This document shows positions 7,966-16,173 of a stretch of 64,000 nt of DNA, piece by piece; the stretch's first letter is position 1; every line of letters begins with the position of its first letter. The notes under the pieces were generated by a model that did no database searches, was not told where the DNA came from, and saw only the letters and a program-made list of their open reading frames with translations. Position numbers and translations under genes: made by a program. Origin of the DNA: NCEH01 sp002257205 (GTDB lineage: Bacteria; Pseudomonadota; Alphaproteobacteria; Rhizobiales; Xanthobacteraceae); NCBI RefSeq assembly GCF_043195105.1, contig NZ_JBAFWO010000001.1, one strand, 5' to 3'.

Positions 7966-9762
7966 ATGCCCTATCGTGCGCCCGTGGAGGATGTGTCCTT
8001 CTTCCTCAAGCACTGCACCTCGCTTCCCCACCTCATCGACCAGGGCGAGGTGGATCTCTCGTTCGACCTCATCGACAGCGTGCTGGAGGAAGCCGGCAAG
8101 TTCGCCGCGCAGGTCATCGAACCGCTGGACCGGGTGGGCGACACCAAGGGCAATGTGCTGAAGGACGGCGCGGTCACCACCGCTCCCGGCTGGCGCGAGG
8201 CCTATGCGGCGTGGACGCAGGCCGGGTGGAATTCGGTGGCGGCCGAGGAGAAGTTCGGCGGCCAGCATCTGCCGAGCGTCGTCACCTCGGCGCTGAACGA
8301 ATTCTGGAACAGCGCTTCCCCCGCCTTCGGCATCGGCCCGGTGCTGACCATGGGCGCCATCGAGGCGCTGACCACCCACGGCTCGGCGGCCTTGCAGGGC
8401 CTGTATCTGGAGAAGCTGGTCTCGGGCGCCTGGACCGGCACCATGAACCTCACGGAGTCGCAGGCCGGTTCGGACCTTGCGGCCCTGCGTGCGCGGGCCG
8501 AGCGGGCAGGGGATGGCAGCTATCGCATCTTCGGCACCAAGATCTTCATTTCCTATGGCGAGCACGACATCGCCGAGAACATCGTCCATCTGGTTCTGGC
8601 GCGCCTGCCCGACGCGCCCGCCGGCACGCGCGGCATCTCGCTGTTCGTGGTGCCGAAAATCCTGGTGAATGGCGACGGCACGCTCGGCGCGCGCAATGAC
8701 GTGACGTGCGTCGGGCTGGAACACAAGCTCGGCCTGCACGGCTCGCCCACCTGCACCATGGTGTTCGGCGACACGGGCGCGGGCGCGGTCGGCTATCTCG
8801 TGGGCGAGGAAAGTCGCGGCCTCGCCTGCATGTTCACCATGATGAACAATGCCCGCCTCGCGGTGGGCATCCAGGGCGTGGCGGTGGCCGAACGCGCCAC
8901 CCAGCGCGCCATCGCGTTTGCCCAGGAACGCCGGCAGGGCAAGGCGCAGAGCTGGCACGGCGAGGGCATGGCGCCGATCATCGCCCATCCGGACGTGAAG
9001 CGCATGCTGCTGACCATGCGGGCGGAGACCGACGCGGCGCGCGCCATCTGCCTGATGACGGCGGACGCGCTCGACCGCGCGCGGCGCACCGACGATCCCA
9101 CCGCCAAGGCGGCGGCGACGGCGGAGGCGAGCCTTCTCACCCCGGTCGCGAAGGCCTTCTCCACCGACATGGGCATCGAGGTTGCCTCCACCGGCGTGCA
9201 GGTGCATGGCGGCATGGGCTATATCGAGGAGACGGGCGCGGCCCAGCATCTGCGCGATGCCCGCATCTTCGCCATCTATGAGGGCACCAACGGCATCCAG
9301 GCGATAGACCTCGTCACCCGCAAGCTGCCCCAGGAGGGCGGCGACGTGGTGGCGAAGCTGATCGCCGATTATCGCAGCGTGGCGGAAGCCGTGGCCGCGC
9401 TGAACGCGCCGGAATTCGGCCGCGCCGGGGAACAGCTCGCCGCCGCCGTGGATGCGCTCGGCCGCGCCACGCGGGTGATGCTGGATTGGCTCTCCGACGA
9501 ACAATCCGCCAATGTGCTGGCGGGCGCGACGCCCTATCTGCGCCTGTTCGCCCGTGCCGCCGGCGGTGCCTATCTGGCGCGCACCGCGCTTGCCGCCCAT
9601 GCCGCCATCGTGGCCGGCGAGAGCGATCCGCGCCATGCCCGGCGGGTGCTGGTGGCGCGCTTCTTCGCCGAGGATCTGTGCCCGCAGGCGCTGGGTCTGG
9701 AGGCGGCGGTGGTCTCCGGCGGCGAAGCGGTGCTGCAGAGCGAGGCGGCGCTGGTGCTGTGA
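7966..9762 (+). CDS. Acyl-CoA dehydrogenase, long C-terminally extended type
   Basis: FAD-dependent acyl-CoA dehydrogenase of 598 aa, larger than the usual ~380 aa enzymes and like the family that includes DmdC (methylmercaptopropionyl-CoA dehydrogenase). Visible are TGTMNLTESQAGSDL (FAD/substrate loop), FGTKIFISYGEHD, VGLEHKLGLHGSPTC, the HGGMGYIEETGAAQHLRDARI segment with the FAD-binding IYEGTNGIQ, and an extra C-terminal helical domain of about 120 residues. The first ATG of an ATGATG pair lies too close to GGAGG (7956-7960), so 7966 is preferred. It may act in beta-oxidation or in branched or thio-acyl degradation; the substrate cannot be read from sequence. Confidence 0.9.
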   Translation: MPYRAPVEDVSFFLKHCTSLPHLIDQGEVDLSFDLIDSVLEEAGKFAAQVIEPLDRVGDTKGNVLKDGAVTTAPGWREAYAAWTQAGWNSVAAEEKFGGQHLPSVVTSALNEFWNSASPAFGIGPVLTMGAIEALTTHGSAALQGLYLEKLVSGAWTGTMNLTESQAGSDLAALRARAERAGDGSYRIFGTKIFISYGEHDIAENIVHLVLARLPDAPAGTRGISLFVVPKILVNGDGTLGARNDVTCVGLEHKLGLHGSPTCTMVFGDTGAGAVGYLVGEESRGLACMFTMMNNARLAVGIQGVAVAERATQRAIAFAQERRQGKAQSWHGEGMAPIIAHPDVKRMLLTMRAETDAARAICLMTADALDRARRTDDPTAKAAATAEASLLTPVAKAFSTDMGIEVASTGVQVHGGMGYIEETGAAQHLRDARIFAIYEGTNGIQAIDLVTRKLPQEGGDVVAKLIADYRSVAEAVAALNAPEFGRAGEQLAAAVDALGRATRVMLDWLSDEQSANVLAGATPYLRLFARAAGGAYLARTALAAHAAIVAGESDPRHARRVLVARFFAEDLCPQALGLEAAVVSGGEAVLQSEAALVL

Positions 9763-9817
9763 GCACCGGCAGGCTTTTCGCTCCACGCCCCTTTTTCGCT
9801 CCACGTCCCTCTCTCGC

Positions 9818-10702
9818 TCAGCGCCCCGGCAGAACCAGCACGGTGGGCTTGGTGGGGAGCGTCTCGCGCGCGAGCATTACGGTGGGCGAGGTCTGACGGA
9901 CCACCGCATATTCCTCCCCCAGCCGGGAGAGAAAGCGGTCCAAGCCCCATGCGCTGAAATAATGCATGGGGATGACCAGCGGCGCGTTGATGGCCTTGAG
10001 CGTCTCCCGCATGCCGTCGATATCGAGCGTATAGGAGCCGTCCACCGGCGCCAGAACCACGTCGATGCGCCCCAGCGCCTCGATATGGTCTTGTGTCAGC
10101 ACATGGTGCAGATGCCCGAGATGGGCGATGCACACGCCCGCCACCTCGAACACGAACATGGAATTGGCCTCATAATCCGTGCCCGCGCCGCGCCGGATAT
10201 TGGTCGGCACGTTGCGGATCCACACATCCTCGACCGTCAAATCGTGCTGCGCCGGCTGGCCGTTCTCGCCCCAGCCGCGCAGGACATAAGCGATGCCGGG
10301 GTCGGGATGGTCGGTGTAATGGGTGTCGTGCGCCCGGTTCATGGTGGCGATCATCGGCACGATGTCGGGGCGGACATAATCATTATAGTCGGTGGCGATG
10401 GTGACGCCCGCCGGGCTTTCGATGAGGAAGGTGGAATGGCCGACGAAGGTGAGGCGCACCTGGCGCCCCGCGTTTGCGGGTTCTGCGTCCGCCGTCTTTG
10501 CGTCCGCCGTCTTTGCGCCCACCGTCTTTGCGTCCGCCGCCGGCCGGAAGGCGGCGCGCCACACGCGCGGCGAGGGGGTCGAGGGCTGATCCTGCGCCAC
10601 CATGCGGGGGCATTTTTCCGGCGGCTCGGCGGCGCGCGCCGAATTGCCCATGGGGAAGGCGAAGAGCGCAATGGCCCCGAAAAGCGCCACCATCTGCCGC
10701 AT
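9818..10702 (-). CDS. Exported metallo-beta-lactamase fold hydrolase
   Basis: A 294-aa protein with a Sec signal peptide (MRQMVALFGAIALFAFPMGN, cleavage probably after ARA). It is followed by a UlaG-like metallo-beta-lactamase fold: FVGHSTFLIESPAGVTIATDYN early, a metal-binding cluster HLGHLHHVL, and a late VIPMHYFSAWG His. Substrate is unknown. Between signal and domain lies an Ala/Asp/Lys/Thr stretch (ADAKTVGAKTADAKTADA) encoded by 15-bp repeats at 10494-10538. The ATG at 10702 is chosen because it begins the signal peptide; the frame extends upstream without a match. Confidence 0.82.
   Translation of the reverse strand: MRQMVALFGAIALFAFPMGNSARAAEPPEKCPRMVAQDQPSTPSPRVWRAAFRPAADAKTVGAKTADAKTADAEPANAGRQVRLTFVGHSTFLIESPAGVTIATDYNDYVRPDIVPMIATMNRAHDTHYTDHPDPGIAYVLRGWGENGQPAQHDLTVEDVWIRNVPTNIRRGAGTDYEANSMFVFEVAGVCIAHLGHLHHVLTQDHIEALGRIDVVLAPVDGSYTLDIDGMRETLKAINAPLVIPMHYFSAWGLDRFLSRLGEEYAVVRQTSPTVMLARETLPTKPTVLVLPGR
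10494..10538. repeat. Three 15-bp direct repeats inside the MBL-fold gene
   Basis: GTCTTTGCGTCCGCC occurs at 10494 and 10524, with a variant (GCCCACC end) at 10509. It encodes the repeated Ala-Asp-Ala-Lys-Thr linker after the signal peptide. The unit length is a multiple of three, so changes in copy number would keep frame. Confidence 0.75.
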
Positions 10703-10902
10703 GGATCTCGCCCCCTTCGCCGGTTCGGACCCCTGATGACCGCACACAAGGGCCCGCTCCGCAATCCGCCGGCCTTCACACCGGCGTGACGCGGCGTCCG
10801 CCATTTGCTGCGATGCGAAAGCAGGGGTGGAACAAACGGGGCCGTTCTGGTCTTTCTAGCGCGAGCGCTGCCGATGCGGCGGCGCGCGAACGAGGTGCGA
10901 AC

Positions 10903-11043
10903 ATGACCCTGAGTATCGTTGCTCTCCAGCCGATCGTCGCCCTGGTGGCCGGCGTCCTGATTTTGCTGTTTCCCCGCCTGCTCAATATGGTCGTGGCGAT
11001 CTATCTGATCGCAATCGGAATTCTCGGATTGATGCCGCATTGA
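10903..11043 (+). CDS. DUF3096 small membrane protein
   Basis: A 46-residue peptide, almost entirely hydrophobic, that fits the DUF3096 family: LQPIVALVAGVLILLFPRLLNMVVAIYL followed by IGILGLMPH. It should form two short membrane segments split by the PRLLN turn. Function is unknown. It has a GAGGTG ribosome-binding site a few bases before ATG 10903. It is transcribed toward ppdK, about 100 bp further on. Confidence 0.8.
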   Translation: MTLSIVALQPIVALVAGVLILLFPRLLNMVVAIYLIAIGILGLMPH

Positions 11044-11149
11044 AAGGCAAAATGATGAGCTGCGCCGAAGGGTGCAGTTGATGACGGGAGCTGAGCGGGC
11101 TAAAGCATCCGCGCTCTTTGAAATGCGCGTCACCCTAAGGGATCTCCAG

Positions 11150-13828
11150 ATGACGAAATGGGTCTACTCCTTCGGCGATGGTAAGGCCGAGGGGAAAGCC
11201 GAGATGCGGAACCTCCTTGGCGGCAAGGGCGCGAACCTTGCCGAAATGGCCAATCTGGGCCTGCCTGTTCCTCCCGGCTTCACCATTCCGACCGAGGTCT
11301 GCACTTATTATTACGCGCATGACGAGACCTATCCCCCCGAGCTGAAGGCAGACGTGGACGCGGCGCTGGCCCATGTGGGCGCGCTCACCGGCCGCACCTT
11401 CGGCGATGCCGAAAACCCGCTGCTGGTGTCCGTGCGCTCCGGCGCCCGCGCCTCCATGCCGGGAATGATGGACACGGTGCTGAACCTCGGCCTCAATGAC
11501 GAGACCGTGGAAGCCGTCGCCAAATCCTCCGGCGACCGGCGCTTCGCCTATGACAGCTACCGCCGCTTCATCACCATGTATTCCGACGTGGTGCTGGGCG
11601 TGGACCACCACCATTTCGAAGACCTGCTGGAATCCTACAAGCTCAAGCACGGCCACACCCTCGACACCGACCTTTCGGCGGAAGATTGGGCGGCGCTGGT
11701 GGTGCAGTACAAGGCCAAGGTTCAGCAGGAGCTGGGAACCCCGTTCCCGCAGGACCCCCATGCCCAGCTCTGGGGCGCCATCGGCGCGGTGTTCGGCTCC
11801 TGGATGAACCAGCGCGCCATCACCTATCGCCGCCTGCATGCGATTCCCGAAGCCTGGGGCACGGCCGTGAACGTGCAGGCCATGGTGTTCGGCAACATGG
11901 GTGAGACCTCGGCCACCGGCGTCGCCTTCACCCGCAATCCCTCCACCGGCGAACATGCGCTCTATGGCGAGTTCCTGGTGAATGCGCAGGGCGAGGACGT
12001 GGTGGCGGGCATCCGCACCCCGCAGGACCTGACCGAGAAGGCGCGCAAGGAAGCTGGCTCCGACAAGCCGTCCATGGAACTGGCCCTGCCCGAGGCGTTC
12101 CAGGAATTTGAGCGCATCTCCAAGGTGCTCGAGACCCATTACCGCGACATGCAGGACCTGGAATTCACCGTCGAGAAGGGCAAGCTCTGGATGCTCCAGA
12201 CGCGCTCCGGCAAGCGCACCGCCAAGGCGGCGCTGCGCATCGCGGTGGAACTGGCGGCCGAAGGGCTGATCACCCAGGAAGAGGCGGTCGCCCGCGTCGA
12301 TCCCGCCTCCCTCGACCAATTGCTGCATCCCGCCATCGACCCCAAGGCCGAGCGCAAGGTGGTGGCGAGCGGCCTGCCGGCTTCGCCCGGTGCCGCCTCC
12401 GGCGCCATCGTGTTCTCCGCCGACGAGGCGGAAGCCATGAAGGAACAGGGCCGCAAGGTCATCCTGGTCCGCGTGGAAACCTCGCCGGAAGACATCCACG
12501 GCATGCACGCCGCCCAGGGCATCCTCACCTCGCGCGGCGGCATGACCTCGCATGCGGCGGTGGTCGCGCGCGGCATGGGCAAGCCCTGCGTCTCCGGCGC
12601 CGGCTCGCTGCGCATCGATTATGCCGCGCAGACCCTCACCGTCTCCGGCCAGACCTTCAAGAAGGGCGACATCCTCACCATCGACGGCTCCACCGGCCAG
12701 GTGCTGGCGGGCGAGGTGGCGATGCTCCAGCCGGAATTGTCGGGCGAGTTCGCGACCCTGATGGGCTGGGCCGACAAGGTGCGCCGCCTGAAGATCCGCG
12801 CCAATGCGGAAACCCCGGCCGACGCCCGCATGGCCCGCTCGTTCGGCGCCGAGGGCATCGGCCTCTCGCGCACCGAGCATATGTTCTTCGATGCCGGCCG
12901 CATCCTCGCCGTGCGCGAAATGATCCTCGCCGACGACGAGGCCGGCCGCCGCTCGGCGCTGGCCAAGCTGCTGCCCATGCAGCGGGCGGATTTCGTCGAG
13001 CTGTTCGAGATCATGAAGGGCCTGCCCGTCACGATCCGCCTGCTCGACCCGCCGCTGCACGAGTTCCTGCCCCACACCGACGCTGAAGTGGCGGAAGTCG
13101 CGAAAAGCCTGAACGTGGACGTGGAGCGCATCCAGCGGCGCCAGAAGGAGCTGCATGAGGTCAACCCCATGCTCGGCTTCCGCGGCTGCCGCATCGCCAT
13201 CGCTTTCCCCGAGATCGCGGAAATGCAGGCGCGCGCCATCTTCGAGGCGGCGGTGATCGCCGCCAAGACCACCGGCGAAGCCGTGGTGCCGGAAGTCATG
13301 GTGCCGCTGATCGCCACCAAGGCCGAGTTCGATATCGTCAATGCCGTGATCCAGAAGACCGCCAAGGCGGTCGAGGCGGAGACCGGCGCGACCCTTACCT
13401 TCCAGGTGGGCACCATGATCGAACTGCCGCGCGCCGCCCTGCGCGCCGAGGAGATCGCCGAGACGGCGGAATTCTTCTCCTTCGGCACCAACGACCTCAC
13501 CCAGACCTGCTACGGCGTCTCGCGCGACGACGCGGGCACCTTCCTTGGGCCCTATGTGCAGAAGGGCATCATCGAGGTGGATCCCTTCGTCTCCATCGAC
13601 GTGGACGGCGTGGGCGAATTGGTGAAGATCGGCGTCGAGCGCGGCCGCAAGTCGCGCCCGAACATCAAGCTCGGCATCTGCGGCGAACATGGCGGCGATC
13701 CGGCTTCGGTCGCCTTCTGCGAGGAAGTGGGCCTCGACTATGTGTCGTGCTCGCCGTTCCGCGTCCCCATCGCCCGCCTCGCGGCGGCGCAGGCGGCGCT
13801 GGGCAAGAAGGCCGCCAGTCAGGCCTGA
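11150..13828 (+). CDS. ppdK: Pyruvate, phosphate dikinase
   Basis: An 892-residue cytoplasmic enzyme that interconverts pyruvate, ATP and Pi with phosphoenolpyruvate, AMP and PPi. The N-terminal nucleotide-binding domain starts with LLGGKGANLAEMANLGLPVPPGF. The phospho-His swivel motif GGMTSHAAVVARGMGKPCV has its histidine at residue 468. The C-terminal PEP/pyruvate barrel includes GLSRTEHMFF, GTMIELPRAAL, FFSFGTNDLTQ and the end CGEHGGDP. The start at 11150 gives the family N-terminus MTKWVYSFGDG, with AAGGGA upstream. Length is normal. It is followed by a strong intrinsic terminator at 13882-13906. Confidence 0.97.
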   Translation: MTKWVYSFGDGKAEGKAEMRNLLGGKGANLAEMANLGLPVPPGFTIPTEVCTYYYAHDETYPPELKADVDAALAHVGALTGRTFGDAENPLLVSVRSGARASMPGMMDTVLNLGLNDETVEAVAKSSGDRRFAYDSYRRFITMYSDVVLGVDHHHFEDLLESYKLKHGHTLDTDLSAEDWAALVVQYKAKVQQELGTPFPQDPHAQLWGAIGAVFGSWMNQRAITYRRLHAIPEAWGTAVNVQAMVFGNMGETSATGVAFTRNPSTGEHALYGEFLVNAQGEDVVAGIRTPQDLTEKARKEAGSDKPSMELALPEAFQEFERISKVLETHYRDMQDLEFTVEKGKLWMLQTRSGKRTAKAALRIAVELAAEGLITQEEAVARVDPASLDQLLHPAIDPKAERKVVASGLPASPGAASGAIVFSADEAEAMKEQGRKVILVRVETSPEDIHGMHAAQGILTSRGGMTSHAAVVARGMGKPCVSGAGSLRIDYAAQTLTVSGQTFKKGDILTIDGSTGQVLAGEVAMLQPELSGEFATLMGWADKVRRLKIRANAETPADARMARSFGAEGIGLSRTEHMFFDAGRILAVREMILADDEAGRRSALAKLLPMQRADFVELFEIMKGLPVTIRLLDPPLHEFLPHTDAEVAEVAKSLNVDVERIQRRQKELHEVNPMLGFRGCRIAIAFPEIAEMQARAIFEAAVIAAKTTGEAVVPEVMVPLIATKAEFDIVNAVIQKTAKAVEAETGATLTFQVGTMIELPRAALRAEEIAETAEFFSFGTNDLTQTCYGVSRDDAGTFLGPYVQKGIIEVDPFVSIDVDGVGELVKIGVERGRKSRPNIKLGICGEHGGDPASVAFCEEVGLDYVSCSPFRVPIARLAAAQAALGKKAASQA

Positions 13829-13881
13829 GAGCGCTACAAGCCTGAGCGGCAAGTCTGAGCGGCTGCCTCATGAGGATTTGG

Positions 13882-13906
13882 AAAGGCGGGCTTCGGCCCG
13901 CCTTTT
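13882..13906 (+). terminator. Rho-independent terminator of ppdK
   Basis: AAAGGCGGGC and GCCCGCCTTT form a 10-bp stem with a TTCG tetraloop, followed by T. It lies 53 bp after the ppdK stop codon. Confidence 0.9.
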
Positions 13907-14180
13907 CTGTTTCCGCCGGCTTCGCCCTGTGCTGCGGCAGCAGGCGCGCTTCAGGCGAATGCTTGGCACATGGCTGCGGCGAAAGAGACGCGGATGGCCA
14001 CGCTGAGCCATCCGCAAGTTCTCCCCGCAGGCAAGAACGCCGGCCGGGAGATGTCGCGGGCGGTTAGGGAGATCCGTACCTTCGCCGGGGGGATGACGCG
14101 CGACGCCTTGGCGCCACGCCGGCACGGCTTCACGGCACCCGCAACGCTTTTGATGGAAGCGCCGATGGCGATCGCCGGCC
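13907..14180. other. Intergenic stretch with no gene I can support
   Basis: Between the ppdK terminator and the FixK-type box, short open frames exist on both strands. None has a convincing ribosome-binding site, family match or hydrophobic pattern. I see nothing else in it. Confidence 0.5.
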
Positions 14181-14194
14181 TTGATCGGGATCAA
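14181..14194. promoter_or_regulatory. FNR/FixK-type binding site
   Basis: TTGATCGGGATCAA is a perfect match to the TTGAT-N4-ATCAA anaerobic box bound by FNR/FixK-family regulators. It is 116 bp before the start of the small membrane peptide at 14310 and about 308 bp before the host-attachment-family gene. The most likely targets are these two genes. That distance is usual for activation only if a promoter lies just downstream of the box. Confidence 0.7.
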
Positions 14195-14309
14195 GGACCC
14201 GCTGGCATCTTCGGCGTTTCATACCTTCAGGTTGCATGTTGCGGCCGGCAAGGGGCGCGGGTCTGGTAAAGGCCGGGGCGCGTGCCCATCTCCGGGAAGG
14301 AGAAAAGCC

Positions 14310-14438
14310 ATGATGTCCACGATGATGATGATCGCCCTGCTGTCGATCCCCGCCGCCATGACCCTCGCCACGCTGCTGCGGATGGCGGAGCCTGAGCGGG
14401 TTCCGGTGCGGGTGCGGGCGCATCGCCGCCCCTATTGA
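14310..14438 (+). CDS. Small hydrophobic peptide, unknown function
   Basis: A 42-residue frame starting MMSTMMMIALLSIPAAMTLA, with one membrane segment (about residues 3-22) and a short basic tail ending RVRAHRRPY. It is preceded by a good GGAAGGAG ribosome-binding site 7-16 bases before ATG 14310. It lies downstream of the FixK-type box and just before the host-attachment-family gene, probably in the same transcript. No family is recognised. Confidence 0.6.
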   Translation: MMSTMMMIALLSIPAAMTLATLLRMAEPERVPVRVRAHRRPY

Positions 14439-14501
14439 TGGCGCGGAAGGCCGCACAGCTTCCCGCGTGCAGGGATGGCTGCGGAAAAGAGGAGAGCGCA
14501 G

Positions 14502-14948
14502 ATGGAAGGCGTGCATATTCCCTGGAAGGGATGGGTCGTGGTCTGCGACGGCGCGAAGGCGCTCCTGTTCCGCAATGACGGCGATGCCGAATTGCTCAAT
14601 CTGAGTGCCGTCGATGTCCTGACCCAGCCGGACGCGCCGGCCCGCGAGCTCGGCACCGACCGGCCGGGGCGGGTGCATCAATCCCACGGCGCCGCGCGCA
14701 GCGCCGTGGACGATACGGATTTCCACGCCCAGGCGGAGGCGGATTTTCTCGCCGACCTCGCCGCCCAGCTTGGCAAGCTGGTGCCGCAGAACGCGGTGGG
14801 CAGCCTCGTCATCGTCGCCCCGCCGCGGGCGCTGGGCATTCTGCGCAAGCATCTTCCGCCGGCGGTGCGCCATGTGCTGAAGGCCGAGGTGGCAAAGGAC
14901 CTCGTCGCCCTGCCCACGCCGGAGATCGAGCGGCACCTCGCCGCCTGA
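14502..14948 (+). CDS. Host attachment family protein
   Basis: A 148-residue protein of the family annotated as 'protein required for attachment to host cells' (archaeal peptide release factor 1-like fold, distant from eRF1). Diagnostic parts are the N-terminal WVVVCDGAKALLFRN, the DxDFHAQAEADFLADLAAQL helix and LVIVAPPRALGILRKHL. The biochemical role is not established; the name comes from an Agrobacterium phenotype. GAGGAGAG precedes ATG 14502. The FixK-type box upstream suggests oxygen-limited expression. Confidence 0.8.
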   Translation: MEGVHIPWKGWVVVCDGAKALLFRNDGDAELLNLSAVDVLTQPDAPARELGTDRPGRVHQSHGAARSAVDDTDFHAQAEADFLADLAAQLGKLVPQNAVGSLVIVAPPRALGILRKHLPPAVRHVLKAEVAKDLVALPTPEIERHLAA

Positions 14949-14968
14949 TCGTCCCGGTCGTCGGCGCC

Positions 14969-15997
14969 TCAGGCCAGCATGTCCCGCACCATCGGGATCA
15001 CCTTCGTGCCGTACAGCTCGACGCAGCGCATGAGCCGGTCATGGGGAATGGGGCCGGCGGAATATTTCAGGTCGAACCGGTCGAGCCCGAGCGCCTTCGC
15101 GGTCGCCGCGATCTTGCGGGCGACGGTCTCCGGGCTGCCGACATAAAGCGAGCCGTGCGCGATCTCGTGCTCGAATTCGTCCCGCCCCATGGGCGACCAG
15201 CCGCGCTCGGCACCGATGCGGTCGCGCATTTCCTTGTAATCGGAGAATAATTCCTCCCGGGCCTGTTCATCCGTCGCGGCCACATAGCCGGGCGAATGGG
15301 CGCCGATCGGCAGCGTTCCCTTGCCGAGCTGAGCGAGCGCGCGGTGATAGAGGTCCACATAGGGCCGGAAGCGCTTGGGGTCGCCGCCGATGATGGCGAG
15401 CATCAGCGGAAGGCCGTAGCGCGCCGCCCGCACCACGGATTCCGGCGTGCCGCCGACCCCGATCCAGGTTTTCAGCGTGCCGCGCTCGATCGGCGGGAAT
15501 ACGGCCTGGTCCTTCAGCGGCGTGCGGTGCGTGCCCTGCCAGCTCACCGGCTGGTTGGCGAGCAGCGCCGCGAACAGGTCCAGCTTTTCCGAGAACAGGG
15601 TCTCGTACTGGTTCATGGGAAAGCCGAACAGCGGGAAGCTCTCGGTGAAGGAGCCGCGCCCGAGGATCACTTCGGCGCGTCCGTTGGAGAGCGCATCCAG
15701 CGTCGAGAAACGCTGGAACACGCGGATCGGATCGTCGGAGGAGAGCACGGTGACCGCCGAGCCGAGGCGGATGCGCGTGGTCTGCCCGGCGATCGCCGCC
15801 AGCACCACGTCGGGCGCCGAGATGGCGAAATCCGCCCGGTGATGTTCGCCGAGGCCGATGAAGTCCACGCCGACGCTATCGGCGAGCACGGCTTCGGCAA
15901 CGATGTCGCGGATCACCTGGGCATGGGGGAGAAGGGCACCGTCGGGCGCACGGGTCACGTCGCCGAAGGTGTCGAGGCCAAGTTCGAGAGGAGGCAC
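14969..15997 (-). CDS. LLM-class flavin-dependent monooxygenase
   Basis: A 342-residue luciferase-like monooxygenase. Visible family parts are VDFIGLGEHHRADFAISAPDVVLAAIAG (barrel strand with the His pair), RIRLGSAVTVLSSDDPIRVFQ, GRAEVILGRGSFTESFPLFG and a late GSPETVARKIA. These enzymes use reduced flavin to oxidise small organic substrates; the substrate here is unknown. The start is GTG 15997 with a GGAG just upstream, giving MPPLELGLDTFGDV as in homologues. It converges with the host-attachment-family gene. Confidence 0.88.
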   Translation of the reverse strand: MPPLELGLDTFGDVTRAPDGALLPHAQVIRDIVAEAVLADSVGVDFIGLGEHHRADFAISAPDVVLAAIAGQTTRIRLGSAVTVLSSDDPIRVFQRFSTLDALSNGRAEVILGRGSFTESFPLFGFPMNQYETLFSEKLDLFAALLANQPVSWQGTHRTPLKDQAVFPPIERGTLKTWIGVGGTPESVVRAARYGLPLMLAIIGGDPKRFRPYVDLYHRALAQLGKGTLPIGAHSPGYVAATDEQAREELFSDYKEMRDRIGAERGWSPMGRDEFEHEIAHGSLYVGSPETVARKIAATAKALGLDRFDLKYSAGPIPHDRLMRCVELYGTKVIPMVRDMLA

Positions 15998-16173
15998 GGG
16001 GGAGACTCCGATGGGCTTTTCAGCTTCATATCAGAGTTCATCCGGCACGCGGCTTGCGCTGGTGCAATGAACCCTTGCGAGCATGCCGGGGGCGAGCGTG
16101 CCGGGAACGCATCGGGACGGGGCGCGCCAGCTTTGCGCCGGCGTGCCGCGCCCGGTTCGCGGCGGGGGGCGGT

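Noticed and set aside
11135..13852. Long open frame antisense to ppdK (about 900 codons)
   Set aside because: It mirrors the codon bias of ppdK in a high-GC genome, is rich in His, Gly and Arg, and shows no domain. The same applies to long antisense frames over dihydroorotase (662-2014), groESL (26539-29046), lepA (33523-35538), acs (46919-49012) and dnaX (62106-63842).
13868..14194. Minus-strand frame of about 108 codons between ppdK and the FixK box
   Set aside because: It overlaps the ppdK terminator and the FixK-type box, lacks a ribosome-binding site, and its Arg/Cys-rich composition is that of a non-coding GC-rich frame.
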